Positions 1 through 6,633 of a stretch of 64,000 nt of DNA are shown here, in pieces. Made by a program: the position numbers and the translations under genes. Under the pieces are notes generated by a model. That model had not been told where the DNA came from and ran no database searches. It saw only the letters and a program-made list of their open reading frames with translations. Origin of the DNA: Deltaproteobacteria bacterium (lineage in GTDB: Bacteria; Desulfobacterota; Desulfuromonadia; Desulfuromonadales; BM103); contig JAGXHL010000098.1 in assembly GCA_024636215.1 (NCBI GenBank), forward strand, positions 1 through 64,000, in the 5' to 3' direction. Within the stretch, counting starts at the first letter, position 1; every line of letters begins with the position of its first letter.

Positions 1-49
1 GCCCTCAGCCCTCAGCCCTCAGCCCTCAGCCCTCAGCCCTCAGCCCCCA
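1..49. repeat. Heptamer tandem array (GCCCTCA)n
   Basis: Six perfect copies of GCCCTCA fill positions 1-42 and one degenerate copy (GCCCCCA) follows. The metH stop codon lies inside the array, so the last residues of that protein are repeat-encoded. This looks like one arm of the bipartite 7/8-mer elements found at other gene boundaries here; the other arm would lie before the window start. Confidence 0.9.
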
Positions 50-2441
50 GCAACCGCTTCCCCTTGGCAACGGCTTCGAGAGCGTCCTTGGCGTAGATGT
101 CCGCACCGATGCTATCTGCATAATCCTGGCTGACGACGGCACCGCCCACCATGGTAAACACCTTGATCCCAGCTTCCCTGAGCTTTTTTAGGGTCACATC
201 CATCTGCTGCAGGGTTGTCGTCATTAATGCCGAGAGGCCAACGGCGTCGACCGCTTCCTTTTGTGCCACTTCGAGGATTCTTGAGGCAGACACATTCTTA
301 CCCAGGTCGATCACCTCGAAACCATGGTTCTCCAGCAGGGTACAAACGATATTCTTACCGATGTCATGAATATCACCTTCAACCGTAGCCATCAGAATTC
401 GTCCCAGCGAGGGGCCGCTCTCGCCGGCAAAATTCTCTTTCAGGTAGCTGAATGCGGTCTGCATGGTTTCTGCGGAGCGCATGACCTGAGGGAGGAAAAT
501 GCGATTGTCGGCAAAGCGGCGCCCTACCTCTTCGAGGCCCGGCAGCAAACCCTCATTACTGACTGCCATAGCATCCAGGCCGTCCTGCATGGCATCCTTG
601 ATCAGGCCAACAATGCCTTCGCTGTCGCCGGCAACGATGGCCGCGGCAAGGCGTTGACGTACATCCGCTGGCGCTCCCGGTTGCACTGCAGCTGGGCTGT
701 CCGCTATGGCCCGGGCGGCGTAGTGGGCAATATAGGCCTCGGCCCGCACATCCTGGCAAAGCAGAACCAGCGCCGAGCGGTAGGCATCCATCATGCGTTC
801 ATCTTTGGGGTTGATGATGGCCACCTTCAGGCCAGCCTCCAGCGCCATGGCAAAAAAGACGGCAGAGAGAACCGGCCGAGAGGGCAGACCGAAGGAGATA
901 TTGCTGACGCCAAGGGTCGTAGCCAGGCCCAGCTCGTCACGGACCTGACGCAAGGCGCGCAAGGTTTCAAGCGCGCGCTTTTGCTCCGCCGACACGGTCA
1001 GGGTCAGGCAATCGATCACCAGGTCCTGCTTCGGCAAACCAAGCGAGAGTGCGGCCTCAAGAATCCGGCCGGCGATGGCAACACGGCCCTCCGCGGTTTC
1101 TGGGATGCCTGTTTCATCAAGGGTCAGGCCGATGACTGCGGCGCCATAACGCCGGGCAAGAGGCAGAACCCTGGCCAGACTTTTCGCTTCACCATTGACC
1201 GAATTGATCAGGACTTTGCCATCTGCGGCCTTCAGTCCACGCTCCAGCGCCTCAACATCCGACGTATCGAGCACCAGGGGTGCGCTGCAGACGCCGGTCA
1301 CGGCATAAATGGCTCGCTCCAGTGCGGCGGCTTCATCAACGCCGGGAGCGCCACAGTTGACATCGAGCAAATGGGCGCCGGCAGCAACCTGTTCGGCGGC
1401 TTCACGGCGGATATAAGCTGTCTTGCCGGCAAGCAGTTCTGCGGTAAAAGCTTTCTTGCCGGTGGGGTTAATGCGTTCGCCGATCAGGGCGCAGGCCGCA
1501 TCGCCACCAAACTCCGCGACGGCACTCCGGCTGGAAAGCAGACCCCGCCTGGCCGGCGGCGTCCACTCCTGCGGATAGTTTTGCAGAGCGGTCCGCATCG
1601 CCCTGATGTGGTCGGGTGTGGTCCCGCAGCAGCCGCCGAGCACCCTGACACCCAGGGCGATCAGGCGCTCATGATAGGCGGTCATTTCCTCGGGCGTGCC
1701 CGGAAAGAGGGTCTGGCCTTCCTTAAGGATCGGCAGGCCGGCGTTGGCCTGGGCTATCAGGGGCCTGTTGGTGACCTGACGCATCCGGGCAAGGACATCA
1801 TAGATGCCGTCAATACCGAGTCCGCAGTTGGAGCCGATCAGATCGACCTGAAGAGCGTCAAGGGTGACAGCGGCAGCCTCAGGCGGTGTACCCAGGACGG
1901 TGCGGCCGGCATCATCGAACGTCATCTGTGCGATAATCGGCAAATCACAGACGTCGCGGCAGGCGATGATGGCAGCCCGCAGTTCGCGGATATCGAGAAA
2001 CGTTTCGAAGCAGATCAGGTCGGCACCGCCACCGGCCAGGGCCGTGATCTGTTCGGCAAAGATATCGACCATCTCATCAAAACCGGCATCGCCGACCGGC
2101 TCGACAAAGCGGCCGGTGGGGCCGACTGAGCCGCCGACAAAGAGCTGGTCACCAGCTGCCCTGCGAGCCAGTTCGACCGCAGCACGATTCAATTCATCAA
2201 CAGCCGATTCCAGTCCATAGTGGCCGAGCTTGGCGCGGTTACCGCCAAAACTGTTGGCCACCAGGATATCGGCACCGGCTGCTGCATACTCGGAGTGGAT
2301 TCCGACCACGGCATCCGGCGCGACCCGGTTCATCTCTTCAGGGCAGCCTCCAGGTGGCAAGCCGCGCTCCTGCAGGAGGGTCCCCATGGCACCATCGAGG
2401 ATCAGAACCCCTTCGCTGATCGCTTTTCTAAAATCTCTCAT
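33..2441 (-). CDS. metH: Short cobalamin-dependent methionine synthase (homocysteine S-methyltransferase, no reactivation domain)
   Basis: Transfers a methyl group from methyl-tetrahydrofolate through cobalamin to homocysteine. The 802 residues hold an N-terminal homocysteine-binding barrel with the zinc cysteines C206, C271 and C272 (GGCCGTTPDH), a pterin-binding barrel (about 315-580), a helical cap (about 595-675) and a Rossmann cobalamin domain with DIHDIG at 690-695, H692 being the expected lower ligand. The protein stops after the B12 domain, so the C-terminal AdoMet-dependent reactivation domain of the ~1200-residue E. coli enzyme is missing; how the cofactor is re-reduced cannot be told from this window. 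The start overlaps the stop of the upstream GerMN gene by ATGA, implying translational coupling. Confidence 0.93.
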   Translation of the reverse strand: MRDFRKAISEGVLILDGAMGTLLQERGLPPGGCPEEMNRVAPDAVVGIHSEYAAAGADILVANSFGGNRAKLGHYGLESAVDELNRAAVELARRAAGDQLFVGGSVGPTGRFVEPVGDAGFDEMVDIFAEQITALAGGGADLICFETFLDIRELRAAIIACRDVCDLPIIAQMTFDDAGRTVLGTPPEAAAVTLDALQVDLIGSNCGLGIDGIYDVLARMRQVTNRPLIAQANAGLPILKEGQTLFPGTPEEMTAYHERLIALGVRVLGGCCGTTPDHIRAMRTALQNYPQEWTPPARRGLLSSRSAVAEFGGDAACALIGERINPTGKKAFTAELLAGKTAYIRREAAEQVAAGAHLLDVNCGAPGVDEAAALERAIYAVTGVCSAPLVLDTSDVEALERGLKAADGKVLINSVNGEAKSLARVLPLARRYGAAVIGLTLDETGIPETAEGRVAIAGRILEAALSLGLPKQDLVIDCLTLTVSAEQKRALETLRALRQVRDELGLATTLGVSNISFGLPSRPVLSAVFFAMALEAGLKVAIINPKDERMMDAYRSALVLLCQDVRAEAYIAHYAARAIADSPAAVQPGAPADVRQRLAAAIVAGDSEGIVGLIKDAMQDGLDAMAVSNEGLLPGLEEVGRRFADNRIFLPQVMRSAETMQTAFSYLKENFAGESGPSLGRILMATVEGDIHDIGKNIVCTLLENHGFEVIDLGKNVSASRILEVAQKEAVDAVGLSALMTTTLQQMDVTLKKLREAGIKVFTMVGGAVVSQDYADSIGADIYAKDALEAVAKGKRLLGAEG

Positions 2442-3085
2442 TCACTCCCTCCAACCGGCAAACTGAGCATTTTGCCGACAGGGGCAAGCCCTTCTTCCAC
2501 CAGGCTGAAATCAGGATTGATCGGTTGACGCAAATCGACATGACCCTTCAGGGTGGCCACCTGTACGCCATCGACCAGCACCCTCAACTGGCGGAGATGG
2601 GGGAAGTTAACGGCAAGCGTGTCGGCCAGGCCGTAAATCGTCAGCAGTTCGCTCTGGGTTCCACCGGGATGCGCAGCAATCAGATCCTGACTGAAATCGA
2701 CCTTCACCAGGCTGCCCTCAACCGTAACCGCATGCAGGGTAACCTGAGCGGGCAGAATCGCAGCAAGCTCACCTTGCGGGCCTGCAATCAGAGCCTTGAC
2801 CGTGTCTCTCAAGCAGTCTTCATCTTGAGTACATTCAGGAATCGTTCGGGTTTCGGCAACCAGATTCTGGCCATCGACAGAGGCGAAATAAAGAATGACC
2901 TCCCGGATCAGCACAGGCGAAGTCTCCACCGCTGAGGGTGAGGGCTGGGCTGGGTCTTGAATGTTGAGATAACCAATCACCAGCCCGACGCAGAAGACCA
3001 GCAGGGCGAGAGCGCCCCAGCCAAGGGCATGTTTACGCAAGGATCGCTTCTTTACATGGTTCGCTTCATCTCTAGATCTGGACAT
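2438..3085 (-). CDS. GerMN-domain membrane-anchored protein
   Basis: A 215-residue protein with a basic N-terminus and one transmembrane segment (about residues 20-40), so the rest is probably extracytoplasmic. The region from about 60 to 190 resembles the GerMN fold (phrases LIAGPQGEL, VKVDFSQDL and SELLTIYGLADTL), known from Bacillus GerM and from many non-sporulating bacteria, where it is linked loosely to the cell envelope. It lies between murI and metH on the same strand and overlaps metH by 4 bp. Its role here is unknown; nearness to murI hints at an envelope function. Confidence 0.78.
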   Translation of the reverse strand: MSRSRDEANHVKKRSLRKHALGWGALALLVFCVGLVIGYLNIQDPAQPSPSAVETSPVLIREVILYFASVDGQNLVAETRTIPECTQDEDCLRDTVKALIAGPQGELAAILPAQVTLHAVTVEGSLVKVDFSQDLIAAHPGGTQSELLTIYGLADTLAVNFPHLRQLRVLVDGVQVATLKGHVDLRQPINPDFSLVEEGLAPVGKMLSLPVGGSE

Positions 3086-3185
3086 AGTTCAACCTGCAGG
3101 CGCATGACACGCCAAGGGGTTCAAGGACAACAATACTGACGAATCCGGAAAGATACATGAGAACCTTCATGCATTAAAGCCGGCC

Positions 3186-4001
3186 CTAATCGAGGCTCAC
3201 CGTTGTCACCCCTTGCAAAGGTTCGCCCAAAAAGGCCCCGCCGACTCGCTCGAAGCGGTCCGGGATGTCGGTGACAAAATAACGTGGCAACGGAATTGAC
3301 TGACCCTGATTTTGCAAGCCATGCATTTTGAGCTGTGCGGCAACAGCCTTGGCCGTCTCCTGCGCCGAATCAACCAGTTGCACCCGGGGGCCGACGACTT
3401 CCTGCAGCAACGGTTTGAGAAGCGGATAATGGGTGCAACCGAGGACCAGGGTATCGATGTCCTCTGCCAGTAGCGGCGCCAGGTATTCGTGCGCAGCCAG
3501 GCGGGCAACCTCATGTCCGGCCCAACCCTCCTCGGCCAGGGGGACAAAGAGTGGACAGGCGGTTGCGTACACCTCAATATCAGCGCATTTTTGGCGCAGG
3601 GCTCGCTCATAGGCACCGCTGCGAATCGTGCCTTCGGTGCCGACCACGCCTACCCTGCCGTTTACAGTGACTTCAATGGCCCGTTGTGCGCCCGGTTCAA
3701 TCACACCAACAACCGGGACCTGATAACCTGCGGCCAGGCCTTGAAGAGCGACTGCAGAAGCCGTATTACAAGCAACCACCAACAATTTGACTTGCTGATT
3801 AAGGAGGAAGCGGGCCGCCTCATGGGCGTAACGCAAAACAGTGGTCGGGCTCTTGGTACCATAGGGGACGCGGGCTGTATCCCCCAGGTAGATTATCGCT
3901 TCATCGGGGATTTGACGGCGCAGCTCCTTGAGGACGGTTAATCCGCCCACCCCTGAATCAAAAACTCCAATGGCTTTTTCCGACACCGTTCCAGCCCTCA
4001 T
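3186..4001 (-). CDS. murI: Glutamate racemase
   Basis: Interconverts L- and D-glutamate to supply D-Glu for peptidoglycan. The 271-residue length is normal for the family. Both catalytic cysteines are visible: VACNTASA in the N-terminal half and LGCTHYPLL in the C-terminal half. The substrate loop FDSGVGGLTVL near residue 14 and GDTARVPYG are also present. The first six residues (MRAGTV) may be an upstream extension of the true start. It heads a minus-strand group with the GerMN gene and metH, about 100 bp upstream of the former. Its own upstream region carries a large foldback repeat (4025-4217). Confidence 0.95.
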   Translation of the reverse strand: MRAGTVSEKAIGVFDSGVGGLTVLKELRRQIPDEAIIYLGDTARVPYGTKSPTTVLRYAHEAARFLLNQQVKLLVVACNTASAVALQGLAAGYQVPVVGVIEPGAQRAIEVTVNGRVGVVGTEGTIRSGAYERALRQKCADIEVYATACPLFVPLAEEGWAGHEVARLAAHEYLAPLLAEDIDTLVLGCTHYPLLKPLLQEVVGPRVQLVDSAQETAKAVAAQLKMHGLQNQGQSIPLPRYFVTDIPDRFERVGGAFLGEPLQGVTTVSLD

Positions 4002-4024
4002 TTCTCAGTGTTCAAGCAGGTCGT

Positions 4025-4217
4025 TACTCTAGTGCCCATCCGGAAACTCCGGATGGGCACTAGGAAGTTTTCGATCCGGTAACGAGCAATTTTTCGCAAG
4101 GTCAAGGAAGCCAAGGATTTGAGCGGAGGCGTATTGCTTTACGCCGCACAATCAAATCCGCCGATTGCCGCAGAGATTGCGGGAAAGGGCCGTTTCCGGC
4201 CGAAAACTACTCTAGTG
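4025..4217. repeat. Foldback element, family A, full copy
   Basis: A 10-bp direct repeat (TACTCTAGTG) brackets the segment at 4025-4034 and 4208-4217. Inside is a perfect 16-bp inverted repeat with a 3-nt loop (4029-4063), followed by a long imperfect palindrome: GTTTTCGATCCGG near 4068 faces CCGGCCGAAAAC near 4195, and GGATTTGA near 4115 faces TCAAATCC near 4155. A partial relative occurs at 16074-16137. It resembles a non-coding miniature mobile element or structured RNA; the direct repeat could be a target-site duplication. Confidence 0.75.
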
Positions 4218-4259
4218 AGCGAGCCTCTAAATGTCAAGATTTATGGCGCTTTTTAACAC

Positions 4260-4287
4260 TTGCCCGGTTTTCAAAAAATGTTAATAT
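4260..4287 (+). promoter_or_regulatory. Candidate sigma-70-type promoter for the 4338 gene
   Basis: TTGCCC (4260-4265) and TAATAT (4282-4287) are separated by 16 bp, about 50 bp upstream of the start at 4338 and just outside the foldback element. Prediction by eye only. Confidence 0.45.
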
Positions 4288-4337
4288 GAGGCGGCATAAT
4301 CTTGAGCAGGCAGCAACCAACGCCGGAGGGGCCAGCC

Positions 4338-4673
4338 ATGAATTTTAACGCTGTCATTGAATTTCTAAAACAATTTGAGACCACCAAGGTCATGGAGTTC
4401 CTGCAGACCATGGACGTAAAAACGGTCATGGAACATCCCTATTTTTTGACCGGTATCGGTATTTTAGCCATCATCGCCTATCTCATGCACTGGCGACTGC
4501 TGCTGGTCACCGTCATGTCCATCACCGGTTTCATCTATCTGCTTGGCTACACCCTGGCCCAGGACACCTCGCTGCAAGGCGGCATGCCCACCGAAGCTCT
4601 TGTGATCTTAATCGGCGGTGGCGCCTTCATTGTCTTTCTGTCAATTTACCTGCTGTTTATTCGCAACGATTGA
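4338..4673 (+). CDS. Small membrane protein of unknown function
   Basis: I do not recognise this 111-residue protein. The start was placed at the ATG at 4338 because a good ribosome-binding site (GGAGGGG) sits 7 nt upstream; an in-frame ATG at 4302 lacks one. Residues 1-30 form an amphipathic stretch with a repeated phrase (KVMEFLQTM then KTVMEHPYF), followed by three hydrophobic segments (about 36-52, 54-70 and 85-107) and a short charged tail. It stands alone between the divergent murI and the diheme cytochrome. It is probably an integral inner-membrane protein. Confidence 0.7.
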   Translation: MNFNAVIEFLKQFETTKVMEFLQTMDVKTVMEHPYFLTGIGILAIIAYLMHWRLLLVTVMSITGFIYLLGYTLAQDTSLQGGMPTEALVILIGGGAFIVFLSIYLLFIRND

Positions 4674-4767
4674 CCCTGGTCAGTGCACCGCCGACACAAA
4701 AATTTTTATCAATTTAACCAACACGGCGGAAAGGATTAAAGCACCCTGTTGAACGTCTTATCGCAGC

Positions 4768-4796
4768 TTGCAGAGTTTGGGAAGTAGTGTTATTCT
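4768..4796 (+). promoter_or_regulatory. Candidate promoter of the diheme cytochrome gene
   Basis: TTGCAG (4768-4773) and TATTCT (4791-4796) are spaced by 17 bp, about 65 bp upstream of the start at 4861. Confidence 0.4.
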
Positions 4797-4860
4797 CCCC
4801 CGGTTAATTAAGATGTAAATGGATTAGCGGCTCTGTATCAACACTTCAAAGAGGTCTTGC

Positions 4861-5121
4861 ATGGCTTTTTCCCTTAAAAAAAGAGATTTTCTTCTGGTTG
4901 GTGTCGCTATCGTCATCCTTGCCTTTCTCTGGCAGGCACCACCCGAATCAACCAGTCACGTCCCCGACGACGAAACCCATCGTCAGTTTTATGAGCTTGT
5001 CAAAGCTGAAGGCAAAAAAGCCGCAGAGAAGTTCTGTGAAGACTGTCACAACGCTAATGATGTGCCCTTTCCCGAGGGGCATCCGGCCAAATACCGGTGT
5101 CTTTTCTGCCATAAGATGTAA
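4861..5121 (+). CDS. Small membrane-anchored diheme c-type cytochrome
   Basis: An 86-residue protein with a single N-terminal hydrophobic segment (about 10-26) that anchors or exports it, a charged linker, and two CxxCH heme motifs: C59-C62-H63 (CEDCH) and C80-C83-H84 (CLFCH), the second almost at the C-terminus. Haem attachment would take place in the periplasm. An AAGAGG ribosome site precedes the ATG. Such short diheme proteins are plausible electron carriers in metal- or sulfur-reducing deltaproteobacteria, but its partner is not evident from its neighbours, which are small membrane proteins. Confidence 0.85.
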   Translation: MAFSLKKRDFLLVGVAIVILAFLWQAPPESTSHVPDDETHRQFYELVKAEGKKAAEKFCEDCHNANDVPFPEGHPAKYRCLFCHKM

Positions 5122-5299
5122 AATCCCCGCATCGCAGCCTACAAGCATCCCATCCGGACGCATCTAGCTTTCATCAAATAACTGTATTTTCAGCTGGTTA
5201 GTGTGAAAATCAGGTTTTCTGCCTATATTGGCATATGCGTTGCTTGATAATGAGGAGGTTGGGCCACGGAATCGAAATAACAATTGCATGGAGCTGGTT

Positions 5300-5428
5300 A
5301 TGCTTAAACAGATACTTGACAGAAAGAACGGGCCGCAGATCAGCATTATGGACGCATTACTCTACCTGATGGCCGCAAGTGCCATGCTTATCATCAGCAT
5401 CTCTTTCCTGCTATGGCTGCGCTTTTAA
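5300..5428 (+). CDS. Putative 42-residue membrane peptide
   Basis: A short reading frame starting at ATG 5300, preceded by GGAG at 6-nt spacing and followed closely by a strong terminator. The product has a polar start (MLKQILDRKNGPQ) and one hydrophobic helix from about residue 18 to the end (LLYLMAASAMLIISIS). No family is recognised. The longer in-frame opening from 5228 has no better ribosome site. The case for translation rests on the ribosome site, the membrane-helix composition and the terminator. Confidence 0.4.
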   Translation: MLKQILDRKNGPQISIMDALLYLMAASAMLIISISFLLWLRF

Positions 5429-5478
5429 CTGCGCCAATCAACAAGCCAAAAGCAGCAAACAGCAGGACAAAACTTCAA

Positions 5479-5504
5479 AACCCGGCCAGCCAGCCGGGTT
5501 TTTT
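5479..5504 (+). terminator. Rho-independent terminator
   Basis: An 8-bp perfect stem (AACCCGGC / GCCGGGTT) with a 6-nt loop is followed by a T run. It ends the plus-strand transcription unit of the small membrane and cytochrome genes, before the convergent nrdG. Confidence 0.85.
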
Positions 5505-5545
5505 ATATTCTGCCTGAGCAGAACCAACGACAACTCTCAGCCCAT

Positions 5546-6241
5546 TCACAGACCTCTCACCACCACCCGTTGGGCATAGCGAGCGGCGATATGAGCGAAG
5601 CTGCGAATTTTTTCCGGTGGATAGGCTGCAACCTGCCGGGCCTCTTCACCAAGAGCATGTTCGGGATGATATTGCTGCAGCGCCCAGAGCGGGGCATCGG
5701 CAATCAGTTCCCCGAGCTCGGCAATCACCTCGTCATCCACCCAACCGGGAACGCAGGTGGTGCGATACTCAAGTTCTATCGGGGCGTTACGGCAGAGTTG
5801 AAGGGTCTCCAGCAGCTGCTGGTAGGCGACCGGGCCTGTATGCAGCTCCGGATAACGTCGCGGCAGAGTCTTCAAATCTATGGCCAAATAGTCGACCAGT
5901 TGTTTACCGAGCAACTCGGCGAGTAGCTGTGAGGCGAGACCGTTGCTGTCGAGCTTGACCGCCAGGCCCAGAGCCTTGATCGCCTCGAGGAAGGGGATGA
6001 GATCACGGCCCAGAGTTGGTTCACCACCGGAGACAACGACGCCATCGATAAAGGATTTTCGCTCGGCCAGGTCGGCGAGAAGTTCGTCAACATCGAGATC
6101 CGGATAGGCGTCCGGCTCGAGCACCAGAGCGGGATTATGACAAAACGGGCAGGTCAAATTACACCCGCCCCAGAAGACCAAAGAAGCAATCCGCCCCGGA
6201 AAATCGAGCAGACTCGTCCCTTGAAAACCTTTGATACCCAT
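5546..6241 (-). CDS. nrdG: Anaerobic ribonucleotide reductase activating protein (radical SAM)
   Basis: Generates the glycyl radical on NrdD using S-adenosylmethionine and a [4Fe-4S] cluster. The cluster motif C-x3-C-x2-C appears as CNLTCPFCHNP near residues 28-38, and SGGEPTL near residue 70 is the AdoMet-binding glycine motif. At 231 residues it belongs to the longer variant of the activase family. It lies downstream of the two nrdD pieces on the same strand but is separated from them by a 167-bp foldback repeat, so it may have its own promoter or be read through. No strong ribosome site is visible ahead of the ATG at 6241. Confidence 0.92.
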   Translation of the reverse strand: MGIKGFQGTSLLDFPGRIASLVFWGGCNLTCPFCHNPALVLEPDAYPDLDVDELLADLAERKSFIDGVVVSGGEPTLGRDLIPFLEAIKALGLAVKLDSNGLASQLLAELLGKQLVDYLAIDLKTLPRRYPELHTGPVAYQQLLETLQLCRNAPIELEYRTTCVPGWVDDEVIAELGELIADAPLWALQQYHPEHALGEEARQVAAYPPEKIRSFAHIAARYAQRVVVRGL

Positions 6242-6276
6242 AAATTGCTACTCTGCAGAAAAGCCCTGCCCTGTGC

Positions 6277-6443
6277 TAGCAGGCTGTCGGGCTATAGGGG
6301 CCGAAGCGAAAATTTGGATGTTTGAGATCAAATTTTAGCTCATTTCCAGGTTCATAGCCGTAGCTATGGACCAAAAAGGAGCTGAAATATGGGCCAAACA
6401 GCCGGATTTGCACCCGGCCCATGGATAGTCCGACAGTCTGCTA
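6277..6443. repeat. Foldback element, family B, full copy
   Basis: A 167-bp element with 19-bp terminal inverted repeats (6277-6295 and 6425-6443, two mismatches; core GCAGGCTGTCGG). Internal landmarks are CCGAAGCGAAAAT near 6301 and CCCATGGATAG near 6417. Relatives lie at 18879-18920 and 49339-49430. The outermost bases of its right arm supply the TAG stop of the small nrdD gene, so the element sits exactly at that gene's 3' end. Confidence 0.8.
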
Positions 6444-6581
6444 ACGTCGATCTTCCTCGACAACATACTCCCGGCGGTCCTCAAACTCGGCCTTTTTGCC
6501 TTTATTCCACTGCTGAACAGGACGAAAGAAGCCACAGACACGTGAGTAGACTTCGGTTTTGGCCATGCATTTGCTTGACAT
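6441..6581 (-). CDS. nrdD: Separately encoded glycyl-radical C-terminal tail of anaerobic ribonucleotide reductase
   Basis: A 46-residue protein starting MSSKCMAKTEVYSRVCGFF, preceded by a strong ribosome site (AAAGGAG, 5-nt spacing). It matches the extreme C-terminus of NrdD proteins: TEVYSRVxGYFRPVQxWNxGKxxEFxxR. Gly17 in RVCGFF is the expected radical-bearing glycine, and Cys5 corresponds to the last of the zinc-site cysteines. In fused NrdDs this follows directly on the CPxC motif; here the large subunit stops just before it, and 52 bp with a stop codon and a new ribosome site intervene. By family knowledge the peptide must join the large subunit for activity. The TAG stop lies in the terminal repeat of a family B element. 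Confidence 0.85.
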   Translation of the reverse strand: MSSKCMAKTEVYSRVCGFFRPVQQWNKGKKAEFEDRREYVVEEDRR

Positions 6582-6633
6582 ATAATCTCCTTTGGGCTGA
6601 CGCTCGTTGATCGTTGATCGTTGAATCGTTCCC

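Noticed and set aside
324..2129. A 601-residue plus-strand gene opposite metH
   Set aside because: It is a shadow frame of a well-supported metH with low-complexity, non-homologous composition.
6582..6633. Simple frameshift error splitting nrdD
   Set aside because: The junction contains a stop, 52 extra bases and a strong ribosome site for the small frame, more than a single-base error would give. A sequencing check is still worthwhile.
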